Source: Silurus meridionalis
Lineage: Eukaryota; Chordata; Actinopteri; Siluriformes; Siluridae
Assembly: GCF_014805685.1 (NCBI RefSeq)
Contig: NC_060896.1
Location: 10,504,889-10,568,888, forward strand
Length of the DNA: 64,000 nucleotides
Reading direction: 5' to 3'
Translations under genes and position numbers: made by a program
The notes under the pieces: generated by a model
What the model was told of the DNA's origin: nothing
Database searches by the model: none
The model's input: the letters and a program-made list of their open reading frames with translations, nothing else
Shown: positions 1-10,819 of the stretch, one piece after another
Layout: every line of letters begins with the position of its first letter
Position numbering within the stretch: the stretch's first letter is position 1

Positions 1-1210
1 TTTGAAAAATGTGCTGAAAAATACAGTGTTTTGCAGGTGGTGGATTATGAATGACAAAAGAGTTAATAGATTTTTTTAAGATGTGGTCATTTACATTTTT
101 GCATGTTTGCATGACAAATACACGATAGAAAGAAAAAAATTGTGCTATGAATGTTAGATTGGGGAGGAGTTTGGGGAGAGTTGCTATATTCTTGCATGCC
201 CATATAGAGGTCTTCCATCCTACACCATAATTTCTTCTCACAAGCTGCGTTTGAGAAATTAAAAAAGGAACTGCGGCTCCAGCTGGGCCTTATACCTAAT
301 TATACCTGGGCCTTATGACTAATTCGCCACAGTTCCCCACTATTAACGATTCAGGAACTACAAGGTGTCAATCTTAGTGCAGAATCATGCAAAATACTGC
401 AATATTATAAGAAAATCAGGAAGCATCTTGGATTTGGTTTTCTATCATTTTAAGGCATTGTAGGTAGATACACACTATAGGGGTGTAAAGTAATTTTGAT
501 TAAATGCTTTATTATATATTCATGTATTTAGACTGTGCCAACAGGGGGAAGTTTACACTAACAGCAAGAAAGCACAGTAACAAGCAAATTTTTAATAAAA
601 TAAACAAATGTATGTATTTCAGTAATGGTTGGGGAAGACAGCATCCTTTTTCATTTAATTGGCACCTCTGAGAACAAGTAAAAGAATAGCGGGGGTGGGG
701 GGAGGGGTCAGAAGAAGTGAACAAGAGAATGATAACCTCAATCTATAACCCAAACCAAATAATGGTTATTTAATATCACAATGACATTTACTGGAGCAGC
801 TATGCAATGCACTGCTTCAGGATTGCTACTGTAGAGCTTAGAAAGTGTGTGAGGTAATTTGTGTGACACGAAAAGGCAGTTGACAGAGACAATGGTGCAT
901 TTTTCAGCACAAAAGATAGAAAGACTGTATGATTTCTATTTTGCTATTACTTAGGTGTATTTGTTTGTATTTATTTATTTCTGTTGTTATTTATTAAATG
1001 TTTTTGCATTTCCATTGATTCAGTATTGGAGCCGTGCAAATAATTGTAATATATAATATTTATTATCACCTTATTCATCAGCATTTTACATCTGACATAA
1101 TATGTGAAACAGTTTGAAACCGATTAATTCTTTAGGAAAAATAATTAAATAAGATGTAATTTATACATTTCTTACTGCTTAAACTCATCACTGTCTCTAC
1201 AAGCTTTCTA
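1..1210. other. AT-rich DNA, no gene recognised
   Basis: No coding region, RNA gene or transposon family is recognised. Short ORFs on both strands lack any domain signature, and the composition is ordinary AT-rich intergenic or intronic sequence. A G-rich run near 690-707 is the only compositional oddity. Confidence 0.5.
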
Positions 1211-1431
1211 TAGAGTTCCTGTCAAAAATTCAGAAACAGTTTTTTAGTCATTTTTGAGAAACACATGCATTTTTCTTTTGTTTATATGCAAAAAAACTGG
1301 GCAATTAAATGGTATAAAGATTTACTTTGAACAAACATATAAATAAATATAAAGATAAAGTTATTTGCATTGAAACAGTGTTACACACAAAGTAAACTTA
1401 CTTTGCCATGCCTCTTCTGGAATGTTCTTTG

Positions 1432-1718
1432 CTAGTTAAATGGGTTTTTTTTGGCCGTGCAATACAGTCCATCCCAGACCTGTTCAACAAGATTTAGGTC
1501 AGGTGAATGGTCAGATAAATAATAATATTTCATGATAGATAACACTCCAGCTGACTGTTTGCTCTCTAAATAATGCTTCCAGAACTTAGACATATGCTTT
1601 GAGTCAAAGTTGTGTTGTATGATGAAGTTAGTTCCAATCATCTACAGTCCATGCAGAATTGCATAGTGCTGAAGTATAGAATGGTAATTATGTTGGTTCA
1701 GTATTCCTTTCAACCAGA
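1432..1718 (-). pseudogene. Tc1-like transposase, C-terminal catalytic fragment
   Basis: Reading on the minus strand from 1718, the frame gives the LNQHNYHSILQHYAILHGL block, a stop, then IGTNFIIQHNFDSKHMSK and finally SPDLNLVEQVWDGL. These match the order of Tc1-family DDE blocks two and three (the NDPKHTSK-like and SPDLNPIE-like motifs). The third acidic residue (E in LVEQVW) is kept, while the second catalytic Asp appears to be Asn. The fragment joins the piece beyond 2366 across the inserted LTR. Family membership is established by the motif order; inactivity is inferred from the stop and the substitution. Confidence 0.82.
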
Positions 1719-2366
1719 TGTTACAACCCAAGTATTTTGTGGGTTGTATTGTATTTGTATGCGGTGTGTTGTTTATTTGTGCAGGTGCCATCCTGAGACT
1801 TCATTCCAGGCCTTCACTGCACTCCAGTTAATTAAAGCTGAGCTCACTTCCCTGTAGATGATGTCACCAGGAGTTGACCTATAAAGTCAGGACAGAAGCA
1901 GGAACCAGGTGCTTGCTTAGCTGACACTCGCTTAGTTCATTTGATATTCTGTTCCATGTCTTGTGATAACCTGTGATTGGCCTACACTAATTCTGACTCC
2001 GAGTTTGCCCTGTCCCGTCTGAAGTTTTGTTACCTTATTTTAAATACTCACTGCATTAAACGGTTGTAAATATATTCTCATATGTTTCTTCCCTGTTTTT
2101 GGTGAGTGAGTTAGGAAAGTGTTTTGTCTTTCTGTTGCATTTGTTTGAAGGTAATTTAGTGTTTGTAATAAGAATGATTTCTGTTTATTATTTTGGCCTT
2201 GGTCTACCCTGAAGTCTGTACTATACATCTTACAATAAAACTCCCATTTTTAAGATACCCCGATAGTTGGTTCTATTCTTCACCACTTATACAAAATCCA
2301 CCTTTTATCCACCAACCCGTTCCTTTAATCAGGCTGGGCGCCCTAGCACTAGACTGGGACATAACA
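1719..2366 (+). mobile_element. Probable solo LTR inserted in the Tc1 relic
   Basis: This 648-bp segment exactly separates two halves of a once continuous Tc1 transposase reading frame. It begins TGTTAC and ends ATAACA, the TG...CA pattern of an LTR with short inverted ends. It contains a TATA-like CTATAAAG at about 1879-1886 and a polyadenylation signal AATAAA at 2234-2239, in the right order for a plus-strand LTR. The flanking 5-mers (CCAGA and CAAAA) are only weakly similar, so a target-site duplication is eroded at best. No internal retroviral-type genes are present. A gypsy-type LTR is the likeliest source; the exact family is not known. Confidence 0.65.
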
Positions 2367-2585
2367 CAAAATAAGCCTCTAACTTTATCTTCTCCAAAAC
2401 AACCAAAACCATTAAGCTTTCACCTTAATGTTCGTCTGGGGGTGTGCGGCGGTCTGCTAACATCTTCTCTTCTGTTCTGCATCTACCACATTTTTCTGTT
2501 AGAGCCAAAAATATCAAATTTGAACTTATCTGTCCACAGAACTTTCTTTTGGTCATTCACTGTCCAAGTCTTCTGTTAATTTTGC
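2367..2585 (-). pseudogene. Tc1-like transposase, first catalytic block
   Basis: On the minus strand this stretch encodes a WTVNDQKKVLWTDKFKFDIF-like block, the region holding the first catalytic Asp of the Tc1 DDE domain (usual form W-S/T-D-E-S-K-F). It then reads through frameshifts to GCFGEDKVRGLF. The Glu after the Asp is Lys here. The reading frame stops at the LTR boundary and resumes at 1718. No helix-turn-helix DNA-binding domain is found before it. Confidence 0.75.
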
Positions 2586-2708
2586 CTTTTACAAAGTTTG
2601 TTGCATATAAACAAAGAGAACATGAATGTGTCTAGGTGTTTGGTAATGAAAGACTAGGTGTTTCAAACATTTGGCAAGCACTGTACAATCCAGTGTCCAC
2701 TGTGCTGT

Positions 2709-3078
2709 TGTCATGCGTGGAGAAACGAAGGAGGAAGTCGTAGTAGATGAAGCGAGTTTATTTAGAAAACATAGGACAGCTGAGAGTTTGCTCGAGAATC
2801 GAAATGGGAAGGAGATAATCCGTGGTACGCCGAATGGCGGCGAGGCCCACAAATTCTGAAACGGATACCGAGTCGTGAAGAGAGGCACGGTCCACACGAT
2901 GAATACAGAGTACGAGAGTTCTCTAGGCACAACGTGCAATAAAGAACGCCCCATAGTGAGGCTGAGGTCCTTAAGTAGGCCTCGTGAATGAGGTTCAGTT
3001 GTGGATAGTTAGTACGCAGGAGAGGCGCTCAGTACGGGCAGGGCGCCGAGACCAGGCGAAGCCGGTGGAGCCCTGACA
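2709..3078 (-). mobile_element. Solo LTR of a gypsy-type retrotransposon
   Basis: The segment is 370 bp and, read on the minus strand, starts TGTCAGGGCTCCACC and ends CATGACA. It carries an AATAAA signal close to its 3' end (plus-strand TTTATT at 2757-2762). It is distinctly more GC- and CpG-rich than its surroundings. Flanking 5-mers GCTGT (2704-2708) and GCTAT (3079-3083) match at four of five positions, consistent with the 4-6 bp target duplication made by LTR integrases. No gag-pol or second LTR is nearby, so it is read as a solo LTR left by recombination. The gypsy assignment is from remembered fish LTR style, not from a search. Confidence 0.75.
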
Positions 3079-3084
3079 GCTATG

Positions 3085-5060
3085 TTTCCACCTGCACGGT
3101 TTTTATTAGTAACTTTCTTTGCAATTTGTGTATATTTTTTTAAGAAATATTTCAAACAAATTTAGCACACGTATGAATCCCATTCATTTTTCTCCTCTGT
3201 GCATTACAAGATGTAACTCAGTGTTGTGTAAATGGGGTGACTTTTTAAAATAAATGATGATAAATGGGCTGTGGGCTAAAACAAATGACTTCTCAAAATA
3301 TGTTAGAAAGTAGTCATTTGCGTAATCATCCAAAGGCAATCAATTTCTATTGATTTTACAGACAGTTATGAAAAACACAGAGGTCATCGAGAACAATGTG
3401 GAACCCAAAAACAAAAAAAAGAGCAAATTGATTTAAATGTCATTCTCATGAGAAGCTTAAATTGGGTTATAAATCATAAATGTTTATTTTGAAAAGCAGT
3501 AGGAAAATTTAATGAATTTCAGAGGAAAAACAGGACTGGCTGTAGATTACTTGGCATAATTATGAAGAGTATACAGTATTTCCCTTGGAACCAAATATTT
3601 TATCAAGCCAAAATGCTATCATGCAGTAAGTAATAGAACGAGCTATGACTTGGCTATAAGAAAAAATAGTACTAAACATTCATTTTTAAACATTATTATT
3701 AGAACATGAAAAAATTGAATGATCATTAACCACTTGAATTTTGAATAGATTACAACATTATAACCTATTAGTTACCATTGCTTTTTTTTACACAATTAAG
3801 TAGGGTTGCATCAATACCATAGTGATATATAGAGTACATGAATTTCTTTGGTGCTTACTAAAGCAAATATAAGGAACACAGCACTGTTTGTATTCTTGCT
3901 TTGACTGCCATCATTCATTGTGAAACACATCTAGATAACTTTGTCATTTCATTTGAAATTTCATTTAATCTGTTCTTTAGCAGAGCATGAGTATGGATAA
4001 ATAAACACATTTTAGACTAATAACATTATTGGTAATTAAAAATCTGTTATTTAGTAAAATATGAATGTTTGGTAGTGTTGGCCTTGTTACTTATTATACA
4101 TTATAAACTATTCTAAAGGCTTATATATTACATATTATATATTATTAAATTTTTAATCTTGTATCAAACTTGATACACACAATAATATTATAATTGATAC
4201 TGATAACATTTTATACTATTTTCTTGTTAGAAACTAAAATAATCTGATTTTTGCTCACTTACAGGTAGTGTGAGTGGACCAGTAGTTGAAAATCCTTGAG
4301 TAATTGTACTCATGTATTATACTGTAATATTTATACTTTACTGGACTATCACTGAAATTGAATGCTTGTACTCTTACTTAATATAATTTTCACAAAAAAC
4401 TTTTTTTAATAACTCAATTTTGATTTAGACCTTTCAAGTTGTTATTAATCTTAAAGGCCCTTTTCTCTTATCCATTTAAATACTGTGTGCTGTATTTTAG
4501 TTGAATACATTTAGATTAACCTTTAAAAAGGCTAATCTAAATGTGTTAATTTAGTAAAAAATATAATCATACCTATTTGGCATCAGCCATGACCTTTTCA
4601 TGCTACACAACTTCATATCTGCGTGCATTTAAAAATAGATAATCCACCAGACTACAGTGTTAAACTTAAGGACAGGCACCCGATTGTCATGTGGCTGACA
4701 GTGAGTGCAGTGCAAAATGAGACATACATATTAGTCCTTGTTATTAGCAATTGTGCAACAGGTGCAAAGAAATTCATATAACCTGGTTTAGTAAGGCACA
4801 GTGACATAAAGCTGACAACAATGTGCTATGAAGTGCCTTTTTAACTGTCAGTGGCATAAAAATAGAACAAAAATTTTAATTGATATAAACCATAATTTAG
4901 TTCTGTAAGTAGGAAAGACGAAAAATGTAGCAAGCATAAAAATGTCAAAAATAAATATAGGAAATATAGACGTCAGTGACAAAAAAAAAAAATTTAAATT
5001 TATTTTTAATCAAGTGCAGTTTTGGGCTAACAATTTTTAATAAATGTCGATCCCAGTGCT
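3085..5060. other. AT-rich DNA, no gene recognised
   Basis: No coding or RNA gene is seen. Around 4255-4400 there are decayed TACTTTAC/TTGAGTAA-type words resembling the dispersed repeats at 24.7-25.2 and 31.3-31.4 kb, but too weak to call. A perfect 12-bp inverted repeat at 4507-4544 is reported among the findings. Confidence 0.4.

Positions 5061-5062
<2 letters not shown>

Positions 5063-5120
<58 letters not shown>
5063..5120. repeat. (TG)29 microsatellite
   Basis: Uninterrupted TG dinucleotide array of 58 bp. It creates a spurious poly-His/Thr ORF on the other strand. Confidence 0.98.
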
Positions 5121-5121
<1 letters not shown>

Positions 5122-5159
5122 ATGTTCCAAATTAAAATGAAAATGAAATAAAATCATGT

Positions 5160-6849
5160 GTATTGTGTGTTATTTTGGCTCCAATTCTTTTGGCTCAACA
5201 GCATCTACTGAAAGAAAAACCTGAGAAAGATGCCAAAAACATACAAGTGGGAACTATCAAGTGTTGCCTGTCTGTTCAATCCACCGTCTCTCTTTCCATC
5301 TATAGTCGATGCTTAAGGATCTTACATAACTGGCTTGCAAACGTAACAGAGATTGAATGATATTTTCAGACTAACCTGGTAGTTATTTTTAAAAAGTCAT
5401 CATAAAGCTAATCATATTTTCACATGAATAGCATTCAATTAATTTTATTGGTTAACTATTCAATATTAAATACTTGTGTACAGTTAATTTAATTGACGTA
5501 ATTTCTCAGTACATAGTCCAACCCTGGAGTGGACAAAAATAGCACTCTTTGAGTTCTGTGTGTATACAATTGGCTTTTTAATTGAAGGAAACAATAGATG
5601 TTGTATCAGGTGTATCAGGTGTATCTACAATGCAGCCCCATCAATTTATGACTGTAGGAAATAGTCAGTCATCCTTCACAGTGAAGTAATTTACATACAC
5701 ACACAAATCTAATGAGCATCATTAAATTACAGATACTAAAATATTTTTACAGCTACAACAATATAACACTGCTATGCCATTCTATAACAATGCATCCTGT
5801 TGTCAAAAACTCAACTGCTTTTACATAGTACAGCGTTGTATCATAAGTACTCATTACAAACTGGAGCTAAAAAGATTATATTTCAAGTTGCCTTTTATAT
5901 TTTGTGGAATGCTTTGCTATAGTAGACACAGAAAAAATCAAGCTGTCTTTATAGCAATGAATCCAAGCTTTTATTACTGGCAGCTCTAAATATAAATAAT
6001 TTTAAAGCCTGCTCATCATTTACTTGTGTAAACCAATCTTACTGGTTATTTGCCACATATATAACTTGCTCTAATAGATATCTGTGCTAAAGTACCTGGA
6101 GAATTGAAATATACTCATTATTGCACTCAAGAAATTGTGTTTATGTTCAGCATAGTCCACTATCAGGTGAGCAAGCTTAAGAATTTGTTTTCACAATAGT
6201 CTCGGCATGTATCGTTGTAATTGCACAATTAACCTTATTGCAAGATATTCTGCTATTTTCCAAGATTTGTGGGCAAATTGGCTTAAGCAAGAAAGATAAG
6301 CTTTGCTTATCTACAAGGGTTTTGTACACTGGCTAAATATAAAACCGTAGGCGAAGTTTAATAATAAGATCAATTAAACCCTTGGATAATCAGGTGGCAA
6401 GCAAACAAACGCAAATCTTTCCCTTCAGCAGGATTCTCCCTCAAACCTATTTAAGTTCTGCTCCAGCAAGGACAATTATACTCCCATGTAGTCATTAGAA
6501 GAGATAATGGGAAAGCACCTAAAAATCACAGGAAATCAAACACACAAATGCTAATTGTACAGGAAATGAAGGGTGAAGTATAAAATTTAGGAATGACACA
6601 GAGATAGATATTTTGGAGAAAAATATAAATCCTGGTATCTCCCCATTTACTGTGGCACTCCCTGTCCATCAGGACTGATGTTTACTATCTGAGGCAACTC
6701 TATTACACAGTCTGTAGACTGCACTGAGAGGGAGGGTGTGGAGAGAAATGGACTTTCCTCACTACGCAAAAGCTGGAGTATTTATAACAAAACATCTGAG
6801 CTGCCATGACCCCCATGATCCGCTCTATCTCTGTCCCTGCCATACTAAT

Positions 6850-6910
<61 letters not shown>

Positions 6911-8440
6911 TATTACTTTGCTAGAAGTCTCCATTCTGACCCACTGATAACAATTAAACTGGCATTGAAAATAAAATCTAGAAAGCCAACAAAATATTTT
7001 ATTACAAATTGATTCTTTTTTTACCCCCCTAAGAGCCTACGAAATAAGTAATGTTAATAATGTTTAAGCAATTTTGTAGCTGTTCAAGCCAGCAACTGAA
7101 GAATGTTAAATGGTTAATAGTTAAAATCCTACATACAATTATTTTTCACAACAGCACCTGGTGCCAATCTGTCTAATGTCTGGCGAATGACAATTTAAGA
7201 ATCCTGCTGAAAGCAAAGTAAAATCATTAATCCATGTTATTTATAGAAACACTATCAAAATCCCAAGTAGAGAGGTGTGTTTCATTTAATATATAAATAT
7301 GCTAGTACTCATGCATCACTTTGGGGGTGTTTATTTGGGAAGACTATTTGAAGGGTATTTATAACTTCAAGATAAATACTCCATGAATCTTTTATAATGC
7401 AATGCTGAAGAATTTATGAAAGCTGCATGTAAAAATTTGTGTGGTGATATTAAATGTTTTATTTGTGTATATAAAGTGTATAGAAAACATTTCTCATATA
7501 TAATTATGACCTGAAAGATTGATATCATTTTAAGAATGTTGAGTGCCAGAACAGAAAACCATTCCTGACTGTTTCAATGGCCATATATATGACCAAATGT
7601 CAACAGAGAATTAGGCCTATGGTCAACAGAGAATGTGCTATAGATAGAAACAAAAACTGTTCACAATAAGATTTTGACATTGTAATTAAATAATTAATTA
7701 ATAATTAAGACAAATCCTATAACTCATAAAAAAAACTAAAAAAAAAACCTCATGGGTTGCTTTTGTATTTAACATTATTGTCAGACCGAATGCTATCTGG
7801 GGCAACAACCAGCTTGACTGTAACATTTAGTGAAAAATGTATCTTGCTCTTCCTAAGAGGTGCTTACCAAGGTCTTAAAAAGTGCTTGACCAGAGTGATG
7901 AATGGTTTTTAAAAGTTTTGTTTTTTTAGGTTAGGGCTATGGTTCAAAAACTGTTGATGCTGTTTGCTCAAGTTGGAGACATGTAACATAAGTGACACAC
8001 TTGGACTTGTTTATATTTTAATGACTTACCTAATAATTAATAGTAAGTGTTACTGAATAATACGCTGCAAGATGAAACACTAAATAGTGGGAAGTGCAAG
8101 GAGTTAAGCTCATTGTAACTTATTCGTATTTAAGACACATATGTGCCTCTGCTGGTCTAGATGTATTGACCTCTGACTGAGTAGCTTTGCACTGTAGAAC
8201 AAAAATTGCCCTCAAATATAAAGATGAAAGTCAGATCAATGAAAAGCAATTTAAGAGCTTTTTTTACCTTTGGTGCTGCCCCAGCTGTGTCATCTATGCA
8301 GAACAGGTAAAAGAGCAGGGGAGTAAATATATGCATAGTTGCTTGACCCATGAACAGATGCATCTGGGTAAAAAAGAGATTGGCAGCAAACATGTAACTC
8401 TTAGAACTATTTACATTTTAGAAAGGCTGGTAAACAAAGT
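5160..8440. other. AT-rich DNA with one CA array, no gene recognised
   Basis: Apart from the CA array at 6852-6908, no gene or element is recognised. ORFs such as 5774-5989 and 8187-8513 have no domain signal. The 6360-6530 stretch is less AT-biased and could be conserved non-coding sequence, but this cannot be judged without alignment. Confidence 0.4.
6852..6908. repeat. (AC)n microsatellite
   Basis: Uninterrupted AC array of 57 bp. Confidence 0.98.
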
Positions 8441-8469
8441 TACCTCAACTAGTTCCTTTTCAGTGAGCT

Positions 8470-8616
8470 GTGTCGAAATGCTTTGGGAATGCCTCGCGTT
8501 GTTCACGCTCTGAATCACGTGTCAAATCCGGCCAGTAGGGCCGGTCATTGGCGGGCGATGTCACGTAAACCAGGAAGCTACAAAATGGATGAGTGATGGT
8601 AGCGACATCAGCTTCT
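8470..8616 (+). repeat. Left inverted terminal repeat of the DIRS relic
   Basis: It shares, in inverted orientation with 13173-13328, a long run including CTCGCGTTGTTCACGCTCTG, then AATCACGTGT, GCGGGCGA, TCACGTAAAC, AGGAAGCTAC and TGATGGTAGCGACAT. A few small indels separate the copies. Confidence 0.88.
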
Positions 8617-8639
8617 GTTTGTTCAGGTAAGCGCTTTGT

Positions 8640-9345
8640 GTGTAAATCTGTGCAGGCATGAGCTTTAAATTCCAGCCGATGTGTTAGCATTTTTAGCTGT
8701 GTGGCTCTTCACTCCCTCGCGGCTCAGGTCCTGCTCTCGCCAAGGCGAAGCGATGCCGAAAATCAAAATCTAAGCCCAGATCGAAGGAGTTGGCCAACCT
8801 GAGGGTGGTCCTCTCCTTAAACAAACAGGCAGTGGTGCAGCGGCCCTGACAATCAGAGCACCCTATTTCGGGATGGGCGGTTTACGCCTCATTACACGGT
8901 GCCCATACCTCCTCGAAACCACCAGGAGGTCAGACTGTTAGCTCTCCCACAAGATGTGCCTCCAAGCGTAGTCTCCCTCCACCGGGTGACTCCATCCATC
9001 CCCACTGGGAATGGAGGGGACCCTTGCCTGCTCAGGAAGCATTCATGGCTGCAGGGGATCACCCCAGCTGTTCTGAGAGGGCCAGAAGCCAGCCTTGAAA
9101 GGCTGGTTCCCCGATCTGACTTCCGGGCAGAAGGGGAGGCCAGGCTGTTAACTCTTCCTCAAGATGTGCCTCAGAATGCAGCCTTCCTCCTGTGGGTGTC
9201 TCCCTCCATTTCTGCCTGAGAGATCACTGCGGATGGAGGAGACCAGCCACCTCTCAGGAGGCCCCAATGGCTGCAGGGCATTGCTCCAGCCGCTCTGGGA
9301 GGGTCAGAGACCAGCCTAAGAGATTTCCTGGCAGCTTGGAAAGGC
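8640..9345 (+). pseudogene. DIRS 5' coding region (gag-like), decayed, with a 210-bp tandem duplication
   Basis: This GC-rich stretch lies between the left terminal repeat and the RT, where DIRS elements carry their gag-like ORF. No intact frame remains. Two consecutive units, 8927-9136 and 9137-about 9346, align with each other: both start AGG-C-AG-CTGTTA, continue CAAGATGTGCCTC, and later share TGGCTGCAGGG, CCAGC and CAGCCT. That makes a diverged tandem duplication with a 210-bp period. No recognised domain is visible, so the gag assignment rests on position only. Confidence 0.5.
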
Positions 9346-10015
9346 CTGCCAGATGTATCTCGGTGGGTTCTGCAAACAGAGAACTGGACTACTCAATTCA
9401 GTTCGGGTCCTCTCCTCCCCAGTTTAACGGGTTGTGTTCCACCCTAGTGGGACCCAAGCAGGTTATGGTCCTGGAACAGAAAGTGTGAACCCTTTTAAGA
9501 AAAGAGGCCATCAAAGTGGTTCCTCCCTTAGTCAGAGAGTCAGGCTACCACAGCCAGTACTCAGTAGTTCTGAAGAAGGATGATGGATTGCGGCTAATCC
9601 TAGATCTGCGTTCCTTGAACCGCTCACTCGTGAAGCTCAGGTTCAGCATGCTCACTCTCAGGGAGGTCGTGTCTCAGATCAAGTCCAAGGACTGGTTTGT
9701 CACAATAAATCTAAGGGATGCCTATTTTTACATAGCCATTCTTCCCACTCACAGAGATTTGCTTTCACGTGCGAAGCTTACCAATATCGGGTCCTCCCGT
9801 TCGGCCTAGCACTTTCACCCCGCACCTTCACCAAGTGCATGAGTGCCCGCTATGGCTTCAGGGGCATCCGCATTCTAAATTATGTCAATGATTGGTTGAT
9901 ATTAGCTTGTTTAGAGCTTTAGGCGGTCCAGCATCGAGATGTCATTCTCGCCAATATGAAGAAATTGGGGTTAAGACTAAATGCAAAGAAGAGTGTGCTT
10001 TCCCCTCTGCAGAGA
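9346..10015 (+). pseudogene. DIRS-like reverse transcriptase, frameshifted
   Basis: RNA-templated DNA polymerase of a DIRS retrotransposon. Visible blocks in order: LRLILDLRSLNRSLVKL (9586-9636), DWFVTINLRDAYFYIAILP (about 9690-9750), then after a frameshift AYQYRVLPFGLALSPRTFTK, RILNYVNDWLILA (about 9869-9907) and NMKKLGLRLNAKKSVLSPLQ. The order and wording match DIRS RTs. Two catalytic aspartates are Asn: the first Asp of motif A (INLRDAYF for the usual DLKDAYF) and the first Asp of the YxDD box (YVND). The coding stretch ends abruptly at about 10015, where reverse-strand RNase H-linked sequence begins. Confidence 0.85.
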
Positions 10016-10017
10016 AC

Positions 10018-10470
10018 CTGGTTGGAGAGACCCGAACCTCGGAGCTGTGCCCCCTCAGAGGCCACAGCCACAGCCTCCACATCTCCAGGTGGGGGTGAAA
10101 TATGGCACCCCCAAGCTGGGAAGGAAGATCCCGCCTCAAAGGAATCTCCCATGGAGGGTGCTCGAGGAGAGCTACCAGGTTCGCAAACCATGGTTTGCTC
10201 GGCCACCTTGGAGCTACCAGGAGGAGATGGAGTCTGTCCCGGCAAACTCTCTCCAGAACTCCTGGAAGCAGCACGACGGGGGAAAAGCATATAGATGCGG
10301 CCTCAGCCACGCCTGAGCCATGGCCTTTAGCCCCAGCAGGGGTAGAGGAGTAAGGGAGAACCAGAGGGGACAGTGCAACATCTCTTAAGACGCAAACAGA
10401 TCCACATGGGCGCTTCTGAATTTCTCCCAAACCTGCTCCGACACACCGTAGTGAAGCCGTCATTCCCCGG
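10018..10470 (-). pseudogene. DIRS RNase H downstream linker region, reversed
   Basis: On the minus strand this reads VLLPGVLERVCRDRLHLLLV, APRWPSKPWF, PPWEIPLRRDLPSQLGGAIF and LWLWPLRG in order. This is the conserved segment that follows RNase H in DIRS pol, before the recombinase. It is the opposite strand to the adjoining RT. Overlapping ORFs in other frames (9956-10353) are shadows. The coding sequence stops at the junction with the RT at about 10016, so the following recombinase is missing. Confidence 0.8.
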
Positions 10471-10509
10471 GTCTCAACCCCTGCCTCGACAGGGTGTCTG
10501 CTGCCTCGT

Positions 10510-10800
10510 TCAACCAGCCTGGGATGTAAACTGAGTTTCTTCTGGGCCTAAAGGAGTATCTGGTGCACCAGCCTGCACAGGGGGCGTGAACACAGACCTC
10601 CTCGATGGTTGATGTAGGAGACCACCGCAGTAATGTCCGTACAGACCAACACGTGGTGACCTCTGAGGTCTGAGAGTAAATGCTTCAGTGCTAGAAGCAT
10701 GGCCAGCATCTCTAGGCAGATGATGTGCCAGGGTAGATGGGGCCCTTCCCACAGACCTCGGGCGGAGCGACCACTCATGGGATGCATCCGTCATTAGCGT
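10510..10800 (-). pseudogene. DIRS-like RNase H domain, reversed and frameshifted
   Basis: Minus-strand reading gives LMTDASHEW (the Asp of the first RNase H motif), then in a second frame WHIICLEMLAMLLALKHLL (the Glu motif) and HHVLVCTDITAVVSYINHRG (Asp followed by the helix with the usual TDNTAVVSYIN form). RNase H degrades the RNA strand during element replication. The domain is split by a frameshift near 10770 and by another after 10548. It lies directly upstream of the linker at 10470-10018 on the same strand, so these two are collinear with each other but inverted relative to the RT. Confidence 0.82.
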
Positions 10801-10819
10801 TAAGCGACGGGGTGGAGGA

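Larger units (their letters stand above)
1213..2683 (-). mobile_element. Tc1-like DNA transposon relic, internally deleted and interrupted by an LTR
   Basis: The two ends form imperfect inverted repeats of about 90 bp. Both contain GTTTATATGCAA, and each is bounded by TA (1211-1212 and 2684-2685), the Tc1/mariner target. Between them, on the minus strand, lie two pieces of a DDE transposase that belong together. The piece at about 2585-2367 carries WTDKFKF and a GCFGEDKVRGLF stretch. The piece at 1718-1432 continues with an LNQHNYHSILQ stretch, then the second catalytic block and SPDLNLVEQVWDGL. The N-terminal helix-turn-helix region is absent, so the copy lost sequence between its TIR and the catalytic core. 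A stop lies near 1637. The second catalytic Asp position reads Asn (QHNFD where QHDND is usual). It is a dead non-autonomous relic. Confidence 0.85.

Noticed and set aside
8157..8513. ORFs on both strands with splice-like AG/GT signals around 8275-8310
   Set aside because: The possible exon is only about 22-26 bp and both strands look equally plausible, so there is no discriminating evidence.
9892..10353. Several long forward ORFs over the DIRS RT-RNase H junction
   Set aside because: They are antisense shadows of the reversed RNase H linker; only the minus-strand frames show family motifs.
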